64,000 bases of DNA from Cellulomonas sp. JZ18 (GCF_009720485.1 NZ_CP045245.1:1922001-1986000); one strand, 5' to 3'; shown: positions 9,879 to 19,005, counted from the first letter of the stretch. The notes: generated by a model from the sequence alone, not told the origin. Translations and numbers: made by a program.

Positions 9879-10516
9879 GCGCGGTCACGGGGTCGGACGC
9901 GAGGACAGGCGCGGGGGCGGACGCGCACGGTGAGCTGCGCCGCCTGCACGCCCGGCTGGTCGAGGACGCGCAGCGCCACGGGCTGCTCGACGTCGCGTAC
10001 CGCGTCGTCGACTCGCCCGTCGGGCGGCTGCTGGTCGCGGCGGGGGAGCGGGGCGTGCTGCGGGTCGCGTTCGCGGTGCAGGACCACGACGCGGCGCTGG
10101 CCGAGCTCGCCGCGCGCGTCAGCCCGCGCGTGCTCGAGGGCGGCGCCCGGCTCGACCCGGTGCTGCGCCAGCTGGACGAGTACTTCGCGGGACGGCGGCG
10201 CACGTTCGACGTGCCGCTCGACCTGCGGCTGCTGACGGGGTTCCGGCGCGAGGTCGTGCAGACGCTGCCGCGCGTGCCGTACGGGGCCACCGCGTCGTAC
10301 GCGGCGGTCGCCGCGCTGGCCGGCCGGCCGGCCGCCGTGCGCGCGGTGGGGACGGCGTGCGCCCGCAACCCCGTGCCGCTGCTGCTGCCCTGCCACCGCG
10401 TCGTGCGCTCCGACGGGTCGCCCGGCGGGTACGCGGGCGGGGCGACGGCGAAGGCGGCGCTGCTCGCGCTCGAGCGGGCGTCGGCACCCTCGCGTCCCGA
10501 CGGCGCGCAGGCGTAG
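9875..10516 (+). CDS. ogt: Methylated-DNA-[protein]-cysteine S-methyltransferase (Ogt/MGMT)
   Basis: Suicidal DNA repair enzyme that takes the alkyl group from O6-alkylguanine onto its own Cys. The active site LLPCHRVVRSDG is intact and is followed by YAGGATAKAALL. The helix-turn-helix region GATASYAAVAALAG precedes it. At 213 residues it has a normal length plus a ~35-residue polar N-terminal extension. The ATG overlaps the sigma-factor stop by 4 bp. Confidence 0.93.
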   Translation: MSAVTGSDARTGAGADAHGELRRLHARLVEDAQRHGLLDVAYRVVDSPVGRLLVAAGERGVLRVAFAVQDHDAALAELAARVSPRVLEGGARLDPVLRQLDEYFAGRRRTFDVPLDLRLLTGFRREVVQTLPRVPYGATASYAAVAALAGRPAAVRAVGTACARNPVPLLLPCHRVVRSDGSPGGYAGGATAKAALLALERASAPSRPDGAQA

Positions 10517-10526
10517 CGTCGCCGGT

Positions 10527-10826
10527 ATGTGCCGCAACATCACGACCCTGCGCGGCCTGGAGCCGCACGCCACCGACCACGAGATCGAGGCCGCCGCCCG
10601 TCAGTACGTCCGCAAGGTGACGGGTGTGCAGCAGCTCTCGGACGCGACGCGCGAGCCGTTCGAGCGCGCGGTCGCGGAGATCACCGCGATCACGGCCCGG
10701 CTGCTCGACGAGCTGCCGGAGCGGCGCCGTCCGCCGGCGACCGTCCCGCCGTTGCGCCGTCCGGAGGTGCAGGCGCGGATCGCCGCGCGCGAGGCGGCGA
10801 CGTCCGGCGCCTCCTCGACGTCGTAG
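10527..10826 (+). CDS. DUF2277 family protein
   Basis: Conserved 99-residue protein of unknown function, recognised from its N terminus MCRNITTLRGLEPHATDHEI and length. TAGCGT lies 7 nt before ATG 10527, indicating a leaderless transcript independent of the upstream ogt gene, whose stop is only 10 nt away. Confidence 0.85.
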   Translation: MCRNITTLRGLEPHATDHEIEAAARQYVRKVTGVQQLSDATREPFERAVAEITAITARLLDELPERRRPPATVPPLRRPEVQARIAAREAATSGASSTS

Positions 10827-10936
10827 CCGCAGGGGTGCGGCGGCCCGTCGTGGCCCGTCGCTCACGTGCGCACGGGTGCCGGCACCCCGGCGTGCACCGC
10901 GGCGCCGCCGGGCGACGTGCTCGGGCCGGCCGAGGG

Positions 10937-11263
10937 TCAGGACGTGGCCGGGCCGGGCGGGAACGGCACGAGCCGCGGGATCCCGTCAGGGGCGACCGCC
11001 GCGAGCGCGAGGAAGCGCGCCTCCGCCCGGTGGAGGCGGATGTGCTCGTCGAGCGACCAGCCCGGCCCGTTCGTCAGGGTCATGCCGCAGGCGCACCCGA
11101 TCGTCACGCTGCCGTCCGCCTCCACCCGCACCTGTCCCACCGTGGTGTGGTCGGTGAAGGCGCGGACCTTCGCGTGCCGCATGGGCGCGCTGACGGGGAC
11201 GACCGGCAGGTCGCCGTCGGTGTCGCGCCCGTCGAGGGGGGCGAGGTCCTGGGCGTCGGGCAC
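10937..11263 (-). CDS. Hypothetical protein with GCACGMTLTNGPGW motif
   Basis: Short protein (108 residues from GTG 11263, or 81 from ATG 11182) downstream of mqo. The core reads VRVEADGSVTIGCACGMTL, two Cys separated by one Ala, then a helix with HIRLHRAEARFL. The CxC suggests possible metal binding or redox but no family is recognised. There is no clear ribosome site, so the start is uncertain. It begins 5 nt after the mqo stop and is probably cotranscribed. Confidence 0.5.
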   Translation of the reverse strand: MPDAQDLAPLDGRDTDGDLPVVPVSAPMRHAKVRAFTDHTTVGQVRVEADGSVTIGCACGMTLTNGPGWSLDEHIRLHRAEARFLALAAVAPDGIPRLVPFPPGPATS

Positions 11264-11268
11264 GACGC

Positions 11269-12759
11269 TCAGTGTCCGCTCGTGACGGTCCCGTCGTCGA
11301 CCAGCTGGTCGAGCTCGAACGCGGTGTCCCAGTCCTCGCTGCCGAGGCTCGGCATCATCCGCTGGAGCTGGGGCAGCCACTCCTCCGAGCGGTCCGGGAA
11401 GCAGCGCTGCAGCAGGTCGAGCATCGTCGCGACGGCCGTCGACGCACCCGGGGAGGCACCGAGCAGGCCGGCGATCGAGCCGTCGGCCGAGGCCACGAGC
11501 TCGGTGCCGAACTCGAGCACGCCGCCACCCTTGCCGCGCTTGATGACCTGGACGCGCTGACCGGCGGTGATGAGCTCCCAGTCGCGCAGGTCCGCCGTCG
11601 GCATGTAGGCGCGCAGCGAGCGCAGGCGCTGGGTGTCCGACGCCGTCACCTCGCGGACCAGGTACGTGACCAGGTCGAGGTTGCGCAGTCCGACCGCGAG
11701 CATCGGGACGAGGTTGCCGGGCCGGATCGAGCGGACCAGGTCGCCCCAGGAGCCCTGCTTGAGGAACTTCATGCTCCACCCGGCGTACGGCCCGAACATC
11801 AGGGCCCGGCCGCCGTCGACGACGCGGGCGTCGAGGTGGGGCACCGACATGGGCGGCGCGCCGATCGCGGCCTTGCCGTAGACCTTGGCCTCGTGCTGCG
11901 CGACGAGCTCGGGCTTCGTCGTGCGCAGGAACTGGCCGCTGATCGGGAAGCCGGCGTAGCCGCGGATCTCCTTGATGCGCGAGCGCTGCAGCAGGTGCAG
12001 CGCACCGCCGCCGGCACCGACGAAGACGAAGCGGGCCGTGCGGGTGCGCCTGCCGCCGCCGTTCCAGCGCCGGTCCGCCACGCGCACGCGCCACAGCCCG
12101 TCGCGGCGGCGGCGCAGGCCGACGACCTCGCTCTGCGTGTGCAGCGTCGCCCCGCGTGCGACCGCGTCGTCGAGCATGGCCCGGGTCAGCGACCCGAAGT
12201 CGACGTCGGTGCCCGAGGTGGCGCGCGTGGCCGCGATCGGCTCGTCGTCCTCGCGGCCCTGGACCAGCAGCGGCGCCCAGGAGGCGATCGTCGCGCGGTC
12301 GGTGCTCAGCTCCATGTCGGCGAACAGCCGGTGGCTGCGCAGCGCCTCGTGGCGCCGGCGCAGGTACTCGACGTCCTTCGCGCCGCGCACGAACGTCATG
12401 TGGGGCGTGTGCGTGACGGCGTTCTCGGCACCCGGCAGGCGGCCGGCGGCGGCCAGGTGCGACCACAGCTCGCGCGAGAGCTCGAACTGCTCGTTGATCT
12501 TCACGGCCTTGCTGATGTCGACCGTGCCGTCGGCCTTCTGCGGCGTGTAGTTGAGCTCGCAGAGCGCGGCGTGCCCCGTGCCCGCGTTGTTCCACGCGTT
12601 CGAGCTCTCCTGCGCCGGCCCGTCGAGCCGCTCGTGGATCTCGATGCGCCACGTGGGCTCGAGCGTGGTGAGGAGCGCGGCGAGGGTCGCGCTCATGATG
12701 CCGCCCCCGACCAGGAGGACGTCGACGTCGGCGGTCGTCTCGTGGGCACGCGTGGTCAC
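11269..12759 (-). CDS. mqo: Malate:quinone oxidoreductase
   Basis: FAD-dependent membrane-associated enzyme oxidising malate to oxaloacetate and passing electrons to quinone, the respiratory route common in actinobacteria. The FAD motif VLLVGGGIMSATLAALL is at the N terminus; NNAGTGHAALCELNYTPQ, GYAGFPISGQFL and GKGGGVLEFGTELVASADGS are signature stretches. 496 residues, full length. TAACAT lies 6 nt before the GTG start, consistent with leaderless transcription. Confidence 0.95.
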   Translation of the reverse strand: MTTRAHETTADVDVLLVGGGIMSATLAALLTTLEPTWRIEIHERLDGPAQESSNAWNNAGTGHAALCELNYTPQKADGTVDISKAVKINEQFELSRELWSHLAAAGRLPGAENAVTHTPHMTFVRGAKDVEYLRRRHEALRSHRLFADMELSTDRATIASWAPLLVQGREDDEPIAATRATSGTDVDFGSLTRAMLDDAVARGATLHTQSEVVGLRRRRDGLWRVRVADRRWNGGGRRTRTARFVFVGAGGGALHLLQRSRIKEIRGYAGFPISGQFLRTTKPELVAQHEAKVYGKAAIGAPPMSVPHLDARVVDGGRALMFGPYAGWSMKFLKQGSWGDLVRSIRPGNLVPMLAVGLRNLDLVTYLVREVTASDTQRLRSLRAYMPTADLRDWELITAGQRVQVIKRGKGGGVLEFGTELVASADGSIAGLLGASPGASTAVATMLDLLQRCFPDRSEEWLPQLQRMMPSLGSEDWDTAFELDQLVDDGTVTSGH

Positions 12760-12856
12760 CTCGCGATGTTAGGTCGACGTCGAGAGGTGTCCTGCACTCA
12801 GGGAATGTGACCTTGGTCTCGTGCGGGCGGCGTCCGCCCGCGGTAGGGCGCACGGC

Positions 12857-12887
12857 GGCGCCGGACGGGTCCGCCCCGTCCGGCGCC
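12857..12887 (-). terminator. Terminator hairpin downstream of the GH74 gene
   Basis: Perfect 13-bp stem with a 5-nt loop, 22 nt past the GH74 stop codon. No U tract. Confidence 0.75.
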
Positions 12888-12909
12888 GTGCGTCCCCGGC
12901 CGGTGCGCG

Positions 12910-15699
12910 TCAGCCGGTGGTGCAGGGGGAGCCGTTCACCGTGACGCCGGTGGGCGCGGTGACGGTGCCCGTGTGCGAGCCGTTGAAGCCGAGGTCCACC
13001 GACGCGCCCGGCGCGAGCGTGCCGTTCCAGGCGGCGTTCGTGGCCGTCAGCGTCTGGCCGGACTGCGACCACTGCGCGCTCCAGCCCTGCTGCAGCGCCT
13101 GACCCGCACCCAGGGTGAGGCGCAGGGTCCAGCCGGACAGCGCCGTGGTGCCGGTGTTGGTCAGCCGGACCGACGCGGTGTAGCCGCTGTTCCAGCTGTT
13201 CGCCGTCCAGCGGACCGCGCACGCCGACGGCCCGCTCGTCACCGTGGGCGTCGCGGTGGGCGTCGCCGTCGGCGTGCCCGTCGGCGTGACCGTCGGCGTC
13301 GAGGTGGGCGTCACGGTCGGCGTCGACGTCGGCGTGGCGGTGGGCGTGGGCGTCGGGGTGGGCGTCGGGGTGGGGACAAACCCGTCGGACTCGCCCACCA
13401 CGACGCCGCGCCCGTTGGTCCCGACGTAGACCCGGCCGAACACGTCGGGGTCGCCCGTGATGACGGAGCCGGTCCAGGCGTACTGGTGCTCGTCGTCGTT
13501 GATGCGGACCCACGTGGCCCCCGCGTCGGTGGACCGGAAGAACCCGCGCACGCCCTGGTACCTCGACGTGGTGTAGATCGCCGGGTAGGAGGCACCGGGA
13601 GCGGCCTTGCCGAACCCGACGGCGCCGCCGTCCTCGAAGCCGGGCAGCTTCGTGAACGTCGCGCCCGCGTCCGTCGAGCGCCACAGGCCCGTCTCGGCCG
13701 CGAGCCAGACGTGCCCGCGCTGCCCCGGCACCGCACCGAAGCGCACGTTGCCGGTGGTCGGGAAGCCGGTCTCGAGGGAGGGGGAGAACGTCGCGCCGCC
13801 GTCCCGGGAGACGAGGAAGCGGCCGTCGGCGACGGCGTAGAACGTCTGCGGGTCGACCCGGTCGGACTCGACGCGCGCCCCCGCGGGTACGCCCTGCGAC
13901 GGCGTCCAGGACGAGCCGAGCGTCGTGGAGCGGTGCACGCCCGCCCCCGCGGGGCTCCAGACGATCGTGCTGCCGTCGGCCGACATCGCCACGGTCCCGC
14001 CGCCCGTCACCCCGGCGGGCTGCTGACCGGCCCACCACGAGGACCCCGACGACGTCGAGACGCCGATGTGCGACTCCACCGTCCCGTCGACCGCCTGGCC
14101 GACCCGCACCATGGTGGCCGGCTTCGCCTCCGCGAAGTCGACGCCCGTCGTGGAGCCGAAGTACGGCGAGGTGTACATCTGGTCCGGCACGCGCCGGATG
14201 TCGGTGTGCACGAACCCGCCGATGTCGCCGAGCCCGGACAGCAGCTCGACCGGCCCCGGGGGAGCGGCGAGGTCGAGCACGGCGGTCTCCTCGATGCCCT
14301 GGGCGCGCACGCGGATGTCGACCTTCCCGCCGCGGTCCCACGCCGTGAGGTTGTCCGTGCCGTACACGGTCGCGCCCGTGCCGTAGAGCGCCCGGTCGGA
14401 GTCGAACGGGTCGATCTCGAACGACTCCGTCATCCAGCCGAGCTTGACGAGCGGCTCGCCGACGGGGGCGGACGTCTTGCCGAACGTGAGCCACGGCGCG
14501 CCGGAGATGTCGAGGGTGTACCGCTCCGTCCTGCCGGGGTACCCGTCCCAGTCCCAGATCCGCGACCACGTCGCGCCGCGGTCGGTGCTGCGGAACACGA
14601 CGATGTCGGGCCACCACGACATCTGGGTCGTCACCATGATCGTGTCGGGGTCCTGCCGGTCGATCGTGAGACCGGAGTAGCCGAAGTAGTTGTCCGTCGA
14701 GGAGGACGGGACCGGCGAGACGTTCGCCCACGCGCCCGTGGTCGTGTCGAGGCGCCACACGTCGCCGTGGCCACCGTCGTAGGGGCCGCCGGTGTCGCTC
14801 GTCGCGATGTACAGCTGCTTGCCGACGTGGTCGTACACGCCCTTGTGGGGGAGGAACCCCGTGGGCTGACCGGGCACGCGCTGCCACGTGGCGCCGGCGT
14901 CGGTGGACCGGTAGACGTTGTTCTCCTTGTCGGCGACGCCGACGTAGATCGTCCGGGTGGGGCTGCCGGTGGTGCCGCTCGTCGGGTCGAACGTCACCCA
15001 CACGACGCCCTGGTTGCTCGTGAGGTAGTCGTTGTCGGACGTGGGGTCCTGCGCGTAGTTCCCGGGGTTGGGGAACGAGGCGACCTTGCCCCAGGTCGCG
15101 CCGCTGTCGGTGGAGCGCCACAGCCCGTTGCCGCTCTCGGTGCCGAGGTAGAGGACCCGGTTGTCGTTGGGGTCGACCTGGAGGCGCTCGCCCATGCCGC
15201 GGCCGGGCATGTTGCCGCCGACCTTGAACGGCAGCATGGTGCGCTGCCACGTCTCGCCGCGGTCCGAGGAGCGCAGGACGGCGCCGTCCTGCGGGTCCCA
15301 CGAGTTCGTGTAGGTGCCGACGGCCGCGTACACGTTGTCCGGGTCGACGGGATCGGTGGCGATCGACAGGACGCCCGAGTGGGACCAGTCGTCCCACCCG
15401 ACGTGGTCGAGCAGGGGCACCCACCGGCGCGTCGCGGGGTCGAGCCGGTAGGCGCCGCCGATGTCGGTGCGCGCGTACACCACGTCGCGGTGCCGCTGGT
15501 TGAACACGATGCCGGGGACGAACCCGCCGCCGACGATCTCGACGTTGCCCCACGCGTAGCCGTCGGCGGCCGCGGCGGCCGGCACGGTTCCGGCGGCGGG
15601 AGCCGACCCGGCGGCGGCCGCCGGTGCGAGCACCCCGGCGGCGAGCGCGGCGATCGCACCGGCCGCGGCGAGGGGGGCGATGAGGGGTGGGACGCGCAT
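12910..15699 (-). CDS. GH74 xyloglucanase with C-terminal CBM2
   Basis: Secreted xyloglucan endo-hydrolase of 929 residues. Signal peptide (VLAPAAAAGSA), then a GH74 tandem seven-bladed propeller with Asp-box repeats such as SSDRGETW, STDSGATW and STDAGATW. The expected catalytic Asp residues are in ARTDIGGAY and GDIGGFVHTD. A Pro/Thr linker of about 50 residues leads to a CBM2 cellulose-binding module with the usual terminal Cys pair. ATG 15699 was chosen over GTG 15708 because GAAGGAG lies 8 nt upstream of the ATG. The promoter region carries paired palindrome-like operators. Family assignment is firm; substrate preference is by family. Confidence 0.94.
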   Translation of the reverse strand: MRVPPLIAPLAAAGAIAALAAGVLAPAAAAGSAPAAGTVPAAAAADGYAWGNVEIVGGGFVPGIVFNQRHRDVVYARTDIGGAYRLDPATRRWVPLLDHVGWDDWSHSGVLSIATDPVDPDNVYAAVGTYTNSWDPQDGAVLRSSDRGETWQRTMLPFKVGGNMPGRGMGERLQVDPNDNRVLYLGTESGNGLWRSTDSGATWGKVASFPNPGNYAQDPTSDNDYLTSNQGVVWVTFDPTSGTTGSPTRTIYVGVADKENNVYRSTDAGATWQRVPGQPTGFLPHKGVYDHVGKQLYIATSDTGGPYDGGHGDVWRLDTTTGAWANVSPVPSSSTDNYFGYSGLTIDRQDPDTIMVTTQMSWWPDIVVFRSTDRGATWSRIWDWDGYPGRTERYTLDISGAPWLTFGKTSAPVGEPLVKLGWMTESFEIDPFDSDRALYGTGATVYGTDNLTAWDRGGKVDIRVRAQGIEETAVLDLAAPPGPVELLSGLGDIGGFVHTDIRRVPDQMYTSPYFGSTTGVDFAEAKPATMVRVGQAVDGTVESHIGVSTSSGSSWWAGQQPAGVTGGGTVAMSADGSTIVWSPAGAGVHRSTTLGSSWTPSQGVPAGARVESDRVDPQTFYAVADGRFLVSRDGGATFSPSLETGFPTTGNVRFGAVPGQRGHVWLAAETGLWRSTDAGATFTKLPGFEDGGAVGFGKAAPGASYPAIYTTSRYQGVRGFFRSTDAGATWVRINDDEHQYAWTGSVITGDPDVFGRVYVGTNGRGVVVGESDGFVPTPTPTPTPTPTATPTSTPTVTPTSTPTVTPTGTPTATPTATPTVTSGPSACAVRWTANSWNSGYTASVRLTNTGTTALSGWTLRLTLGAGQALQQGWSAQWSQSGQTLTATNAAWNGTLAPGASVDLGFNGSHTGTVTAPTGVTVNGSPCTTG
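13241..13377 (-). repeat. Pro/Thr linker-coding repeat in GH74 gene
   Basis: Imperfect 6- and 12-bp units encoding PT, TPTV and TPTA. It separates the catalytic and CBM2 domains and is prone to slippage. Confidence 0.8.
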
Positions 15700-15794
15700 C
15701 CGCTGCACTCCTTCGTGGCGAGGCGGGGTGGGCCCGGGGCTCGTGCCCGGGCGCCGTCGTCGCCCCCGTGCTGCGAGCGGGTCCGGCGGCCGCG

Positions 15795-15839
15795 ACGCTA
15801 TCGATGCGCTTCGACGGCGGGCAGGCGACGAAGCGTTTC
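15795..15839 (-). promoter_or_regulatory. GH74 promoter with two LacI-type operator candidates
   Basis: On the minus strand TAGCGT (15795-15800) is a -10 box with a weak TGCCCG -35 (15818-15823, 17-bp spacer). Two 10-bp near-palindromes, GAAGCGCATC (15803-15812) and GAAACGCTTC (15830-15839) read on the minus strand, sit between the boxes and just upstream of -35, 27 bp centre to centre. Position and symmetry fit a LacI-family repressor; the regulator is not proven. Confidence 0.5.
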
Positions 15840-15960
15840 AGCCCCGCCCGAGCGGCGTCGGCGTTCGGCGCGCGCACCACACCGGGACGCGGTCGTGCGC
15901 GCCCGTCGACGCGCCGTCGCAGCGGGTGCGGCACACCCCGGCGAAGCGGTACAAACGATC

Positions 15961-16173
15961 ATGGCCCACAACCGCACGCGCGACCTCGCCTCCGACCCCG
16001 CCGCCCAGCGCCTGGCGGACCGGCAGCCCTCCGACGCCGACCTGGACGGCACCGACACCCGCTCGGGCGGCGACCCGACGCGCGGGCCCCGCTCCCTGCA
16101 GGCCTCCGAGCGTGAGGGCGGCGACGAGGCGATCAGCAGCAGCGAGGACTGGGACGACCCCCAGCGCCTGTGA
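15961..16173 (+). CDS. Small polar hypothetical protein (70 aa)
   Basis: Starts MAHNRTRDLASDPAAQRLAD and ends ISSSEDWDDPQRL; rich in Asp, Arg and Ser, probably disordered. TACAAA lies 5 nt before the ATG and a strong hairpin follows the stop, so it looks like an independent gene. Function unknown. Confidence 0.6.
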   Translation: MAHNRTRDLASDPAAQRLADRQPSDADLDGTDTRSGGDPTRGPRSLQASEREGGDEAISSSEDWDDPQRL

Positions 16174-16193
16174 CGCGGCGCCCGGCACGCGAC

Positions 16194-16223
16194 GGCCCCG
16201 GCGACCACGCGGTCGCCGGGGCC
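16194..16223. terminator. Bidirectional terminator hairpin
   Basis: Perfect 13-bp stem with ACGC loop between convergent genes. Confidence 0.8.
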
Positions 16224-16237
16224 GGTCGCTCCGTGCG

Positions 16238-17419
16238 TCAGCCGCCGGGCACGAGCCCCCGCTCGTGCGCCTGCGCGAGCAGCTCGTCCCCGTCGGCGCC
16301 CTGCAGCACCTCCAGGCCCGGCCGGTCGGCCGCCGCCTCGGCCTGCTCCGTCTGGGGCGTCGCCGCGGGCAGACCGTGCGAGAGCACGTGCTCGGCCGCC
16401 GTCAGCTGGCGGATCAGCACCGCCTCCACCCGGTCGCGGTGGTGCTCCACCGCCCCGGCGTAGATCTCCGGGTCGTGCTGCCCGTCGTCGCCGACGAGCA
16501 GCCAGCGCACCTGCGGCAGCTCGGCGAACAGCCGCCGCAGCTGCGTCACCTTGTGCTGCTGCCCGCTGCGGAACAGGCCCGTGTTCGTCGGGCCCCAGTC
16601 GGTGAGCAGCATCGGGCCCGCCGGGTAGTCGTGCCGCCGCAGGAACCGCCCGATCGCCGGGGCCGCGTTCCAGGCACCGGTCGACAGGTAGACGACGGGA
16701 CGCTCCTCGTGCCCCCGGCGCAGCTCGCGGTACAGCCGCGACATGCCGGGCACCGCCTCGCGCGCGTTCTCGTGCCGCACCAGCGTGTTCCACGCGGCGA
16801 CGAGCGGACGCGGCAGGCGCGTGACCATCACCGTGTCGTCGATGTCGCTCACGATGCCGACCGTCGGCTCCGCGCCCACGACGAGGACGGGCGCCACGGC
16901 CTGCGCACCGTCGGCCGACCGGAGCGTGACCTCGTGCCAGCCGGGCGGCAGGTCGGACGGGACGACCGCGTCCAGGTAGCCGCCGCGGTCGGTCTCGAGC
17001 ACGTGCGTGGCGGACCCGACCTGCACCTCCAGGCGTGCCCCGGTGACCGGTGCCGTGAGGAACGAGCGCCAGCCCCGCACCGGCGCCGCCGGGCGCTCCT
17101 CGCCCGTCTGCGCCGCCGCACCGGCGTCCGGCAGGTCCTCACCCGTCACCGCGGGGGCGGCGAGCAGGGTCCGGGCGAGCACCCGCACCCAGCCCTGCGA
17201 CCCGTACCCCGCGTAGCCGACGATCCGCACCGTCCAGCCGCGCCGGCGCAGCAGCCGGGCGACGCCGGCGTCGAGCCGGTCCTCGATGCGCGCGGCGAGG
17301 TGCGGGCGCGGCCGGGCGACGCCGTCGAGGTCGCGCGCGGCGCCGCGCCCCGTGCGCAGCCCGTCCCCCTCGGCGGTGCCGGCGGGGACGGGCGTGGTGG
17401 GGGTGGGGGACGGGCTCAC
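16238..17419 (-). CDS. App1-like (DUF2183) phosphatidate phosphatase family protein
   Basis: 393-residue protein with the HAD-like motif GIVSDIDDTVMVTRLP typical of the App1/DUF2183 catalytic domain, followed by VVYLSTGAWN, PMLLTDWGPT and LLVGDDGQHD, matching the remaining HAD motifs. By family it dephosphorylates phosphatidate or a related lipid phosphate. The N-terminal half (VRIVGYAGYGSQGWVRVLAR) is the usual beta-rich preceding domain. The GTG start overlaps the stop of dps. Confidence 0.85.
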   Translation of the reverse strand: MSPSPTPTTPVPAGTAEGDGLRTGRGAARDLDGVARPRPHLAARIEDRLDAGVARLLRRRGWTVRIVGYAGYGSQGWVRVLARTLLAAPAVTGEDLPDAGAAAQTGEERPAAPVRGWRSFLTAPVTGARLEVQVGSATHVLETDRGGYLDAVVPSDLPPGWHEVTLRSADGAQAVAPVLVVGAEPTVGIVSDIDDTVMVTRLPRPLVAAWNTLVRHENAREAVPGMSRLYRELRRGHEERPVVYLSTGAWNAAPAIGRFLRRHDYPAGPMLLTDWGPTNTGLFRSGQQHKVTQLRRLFAELPQVRWLLVGDDGQHDPEIYAGAVEHHRDRVEAVLIRQLTAAEHVLSHGLPAATPQTEQAEAAADRPGLEVLQGADGDELLAQAHERGLVPGG

Positions 17420-18000
17420 CGGTGCGCGTCGTCCGACGGGTCGCCGGCCTCGGCGAGCGCCGCCGCGTCCCGCTCGGTGTGCGCCCCGGCGTTCGTCAGG
17501 TCCCCACCGGCGTTCTCGAGGTGCGCGCGCACGAACCAGTGGAACAGCTCGAGCTCGTGCAGGTGCCCCACGAGCAGGTCGTTCGTGACGGTGTCCAGCT
17601 CCTCGGTCGCCTCGGCGGCCGCCCGGTGGTCGGTGATGACGCCGACGTACACCTCGTCGAGCGCGCCGAGGTGGGCCGTGGTCGTGGCGCGGCCGATGCT
17701 GTAGTCGTCCCAGGTGCGCGCGGCGACGATCGCGCCGGGTGTGCCCTGCGGCGAGACACCCAGGGTCGCGATCCGCTCCGCCGTCGCGTCGACCATGGCG
17801 CGCACGGCGTCGACCTGCGGGTCGAGCATCTCGTGCACGGCGATGAAGTGCGGGCCGACGACGTTCCAGTGGATGTGCTTGAGCGTGAGCTGCAGGTCGT
17901 TCAGCGCGTGCAGACGCCCCTGGAGGATCTCGGCCACCCGGGCGCCGTCCTCCGGCGTGAGCGACGGCACGGTGTACTTCGGCAGGTCGGCAGCAGCCAT
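17416..18000 (-). CDS. dps: Dps/ferritin-like DNA-protection protein
   Basis: 194-residue Dps family protein that stores iron and shields DNA from oxidative damage. The ferroxidase residues are in KHIHWNVVGPHFIAVHEMLD, with later helices EELDTVTNDLLVGHLHELE and FHWFVRAHLEN. ATG 18000 has AAGGAG five bases upstream. A ~40-residue polar tail may contact DNA or partners. It is upstream of and overlaps the App1-like gene. Confidence 0.9.
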   Translation of the reverse strand: MAAADLPKYTVPSLTPEDGARVAEILQGRLHALNDLQLTLKHIHWNVVGPHFIAVHEMLDPQVDAVRAMVDATAERIATLGVSPQGTPGAIVAARTWDDYSIGRATTTAHLGALDEVYVGVITDHRAAAEATEELDTVTNDLLVGHLHELELFHWFVRAHLENAGGDLTNAGAHTERDAAALAEAGDPSDDAHR

Positions 18001-18123
18001 GACCACTCCTTCGATGTCGGCTGCCGGACCCGGCGGCCCGGCGCTGCGTCCACGCTGCCAGCCTGCGTGGAGGTGCGCCACAGGAGCGGCGCGGCCTGCC
18101 CCGCGGGGCTGCGACCTGCGACG

Positions 18124-19005
18124 TCACCGGTCGAAGGGGTCGCCGTCCTCGTCCAGCCGGCGCACCGCCTCCGCGGCCGTGAGCTGCGTGAGCCCCGGCT
18201 CGATCTCCTCCCACCGGCGCGGCACGGCGGCCGTCGGACGCTCGCGCCCGCGCAGCGACCAGGGCGCGATGGTCGTCTTGGCGGGGTGGTTCTGCGACCA
18301 GTCGATGAGGACGCGGCCGGGCCGCGCGTCCTTGCGCATGACGGACACCACGAGGGCCGGCTCGTCGCGGGCGACGGCCTGCGCGAGCCCACGGGCGTAG
18401 GTGCGCACGTCGTGCGGCGCACGGGGCCGGGGGAGCGGCGCGTACAGCTGCAGCCCCTTGCTGCCGGACGTCACGGGCACCGTGCGGGTCAGGCCGTCGG
18501 CCGCGAGCCGGTCCGCGACGAGGTGCGCCACGCGCACGCACGCGTCGAGGCCGGCACCGGGCCCGGGGTCGAGGTCGACGACGAGGCGGTCGGCGTCGCG
18601 CACGCCGCCGCGGGGGCCGACGGTCCACTGCGGCGTGTGCAGCTCGAGCGCACCCTGGTTGGCGGCCCACACGAGGCCGGCGAGGTCCTCGAGCACCGGC
18701 AGGTCGAGCACCGTCCCGTCCTCGTCCCCGCCCGGGGAGGCCGGGACGCGGTGGTGCCGCAGCCAGGCGGGCGCACCCCGGGGCACGTTCTTCTCGAAGA
18801 ACCGCTCCCCGCCCGTGCCCTCGGGCCAGCGGATGCGGGTCACGGGCCGGTCCGCGAGCTGGCGCAGCAGCGCCGGCGCGACCCGCACGTAGTAGTCGAG
18901 GACCTCCGCCTTCGTGGTGCCCGACGCGGGGTACATGACCTTCTCGAGGTGGGTCAGGCGCACCGGCCGACCGCCGACGTCGACCGTCTGCCGGTCGGCG
19001 CTCAC
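18124..19005 (-). CDS. ligD: LigD-type polymerase/primase domain protein (NHEJ)
   Basis: Stand-alone polymerase domain (293 residues) of bacterial non-homologous end joining, adding nucleotides at broken ends. Motifs: LVVDLDPGPG (metal Asp pair), TSGSKGLQLYAPL and MRKDARPGRVLIDWSQN. No ligase or nuclease domain is attached and neither is in this window. It is divergent from ku with 144 bp between starts, supporting a shared pathway. Confidence 0.92.
   Translation of the reverse strand: MSADRQTVDVGGRPVRLTHLEKVMYPASGTTKAEVLDYYVRVAPALLRQLADRPVTRIRWPEGTGGERFFEKNVPRGAPAWLRHHRVPASPGGDEDGTVLDLPVLEDLAGLVWAANQGALELHTPQWTVGPRGGVRDADRLVVDLDPGPGAGLDACVRVAHLVADRLAADGLTRTVPVTSGSKGLQLYAPLPRPRAPHDVRTYARGLAQAVARDEPALVVSVMRKDARPGRVLIDWSQNHPAKTTIAPWSLRGRERPTAAVPRRWEEIEPGLTQLTAAEAVRRLDEDGDPFDR

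Noticed and set aside
10873..10884. Palindrome GGTGCCGGCACC as terminator
   Set aside because: Only 12 bp without a loop; insufficient to call a terminator between the convergent genes.
13241..13377. Possible CRISPR or minisatellite array
   Set aside because: The repeats code for the Pro/Thr linker of GH74 in frame; no spacers.
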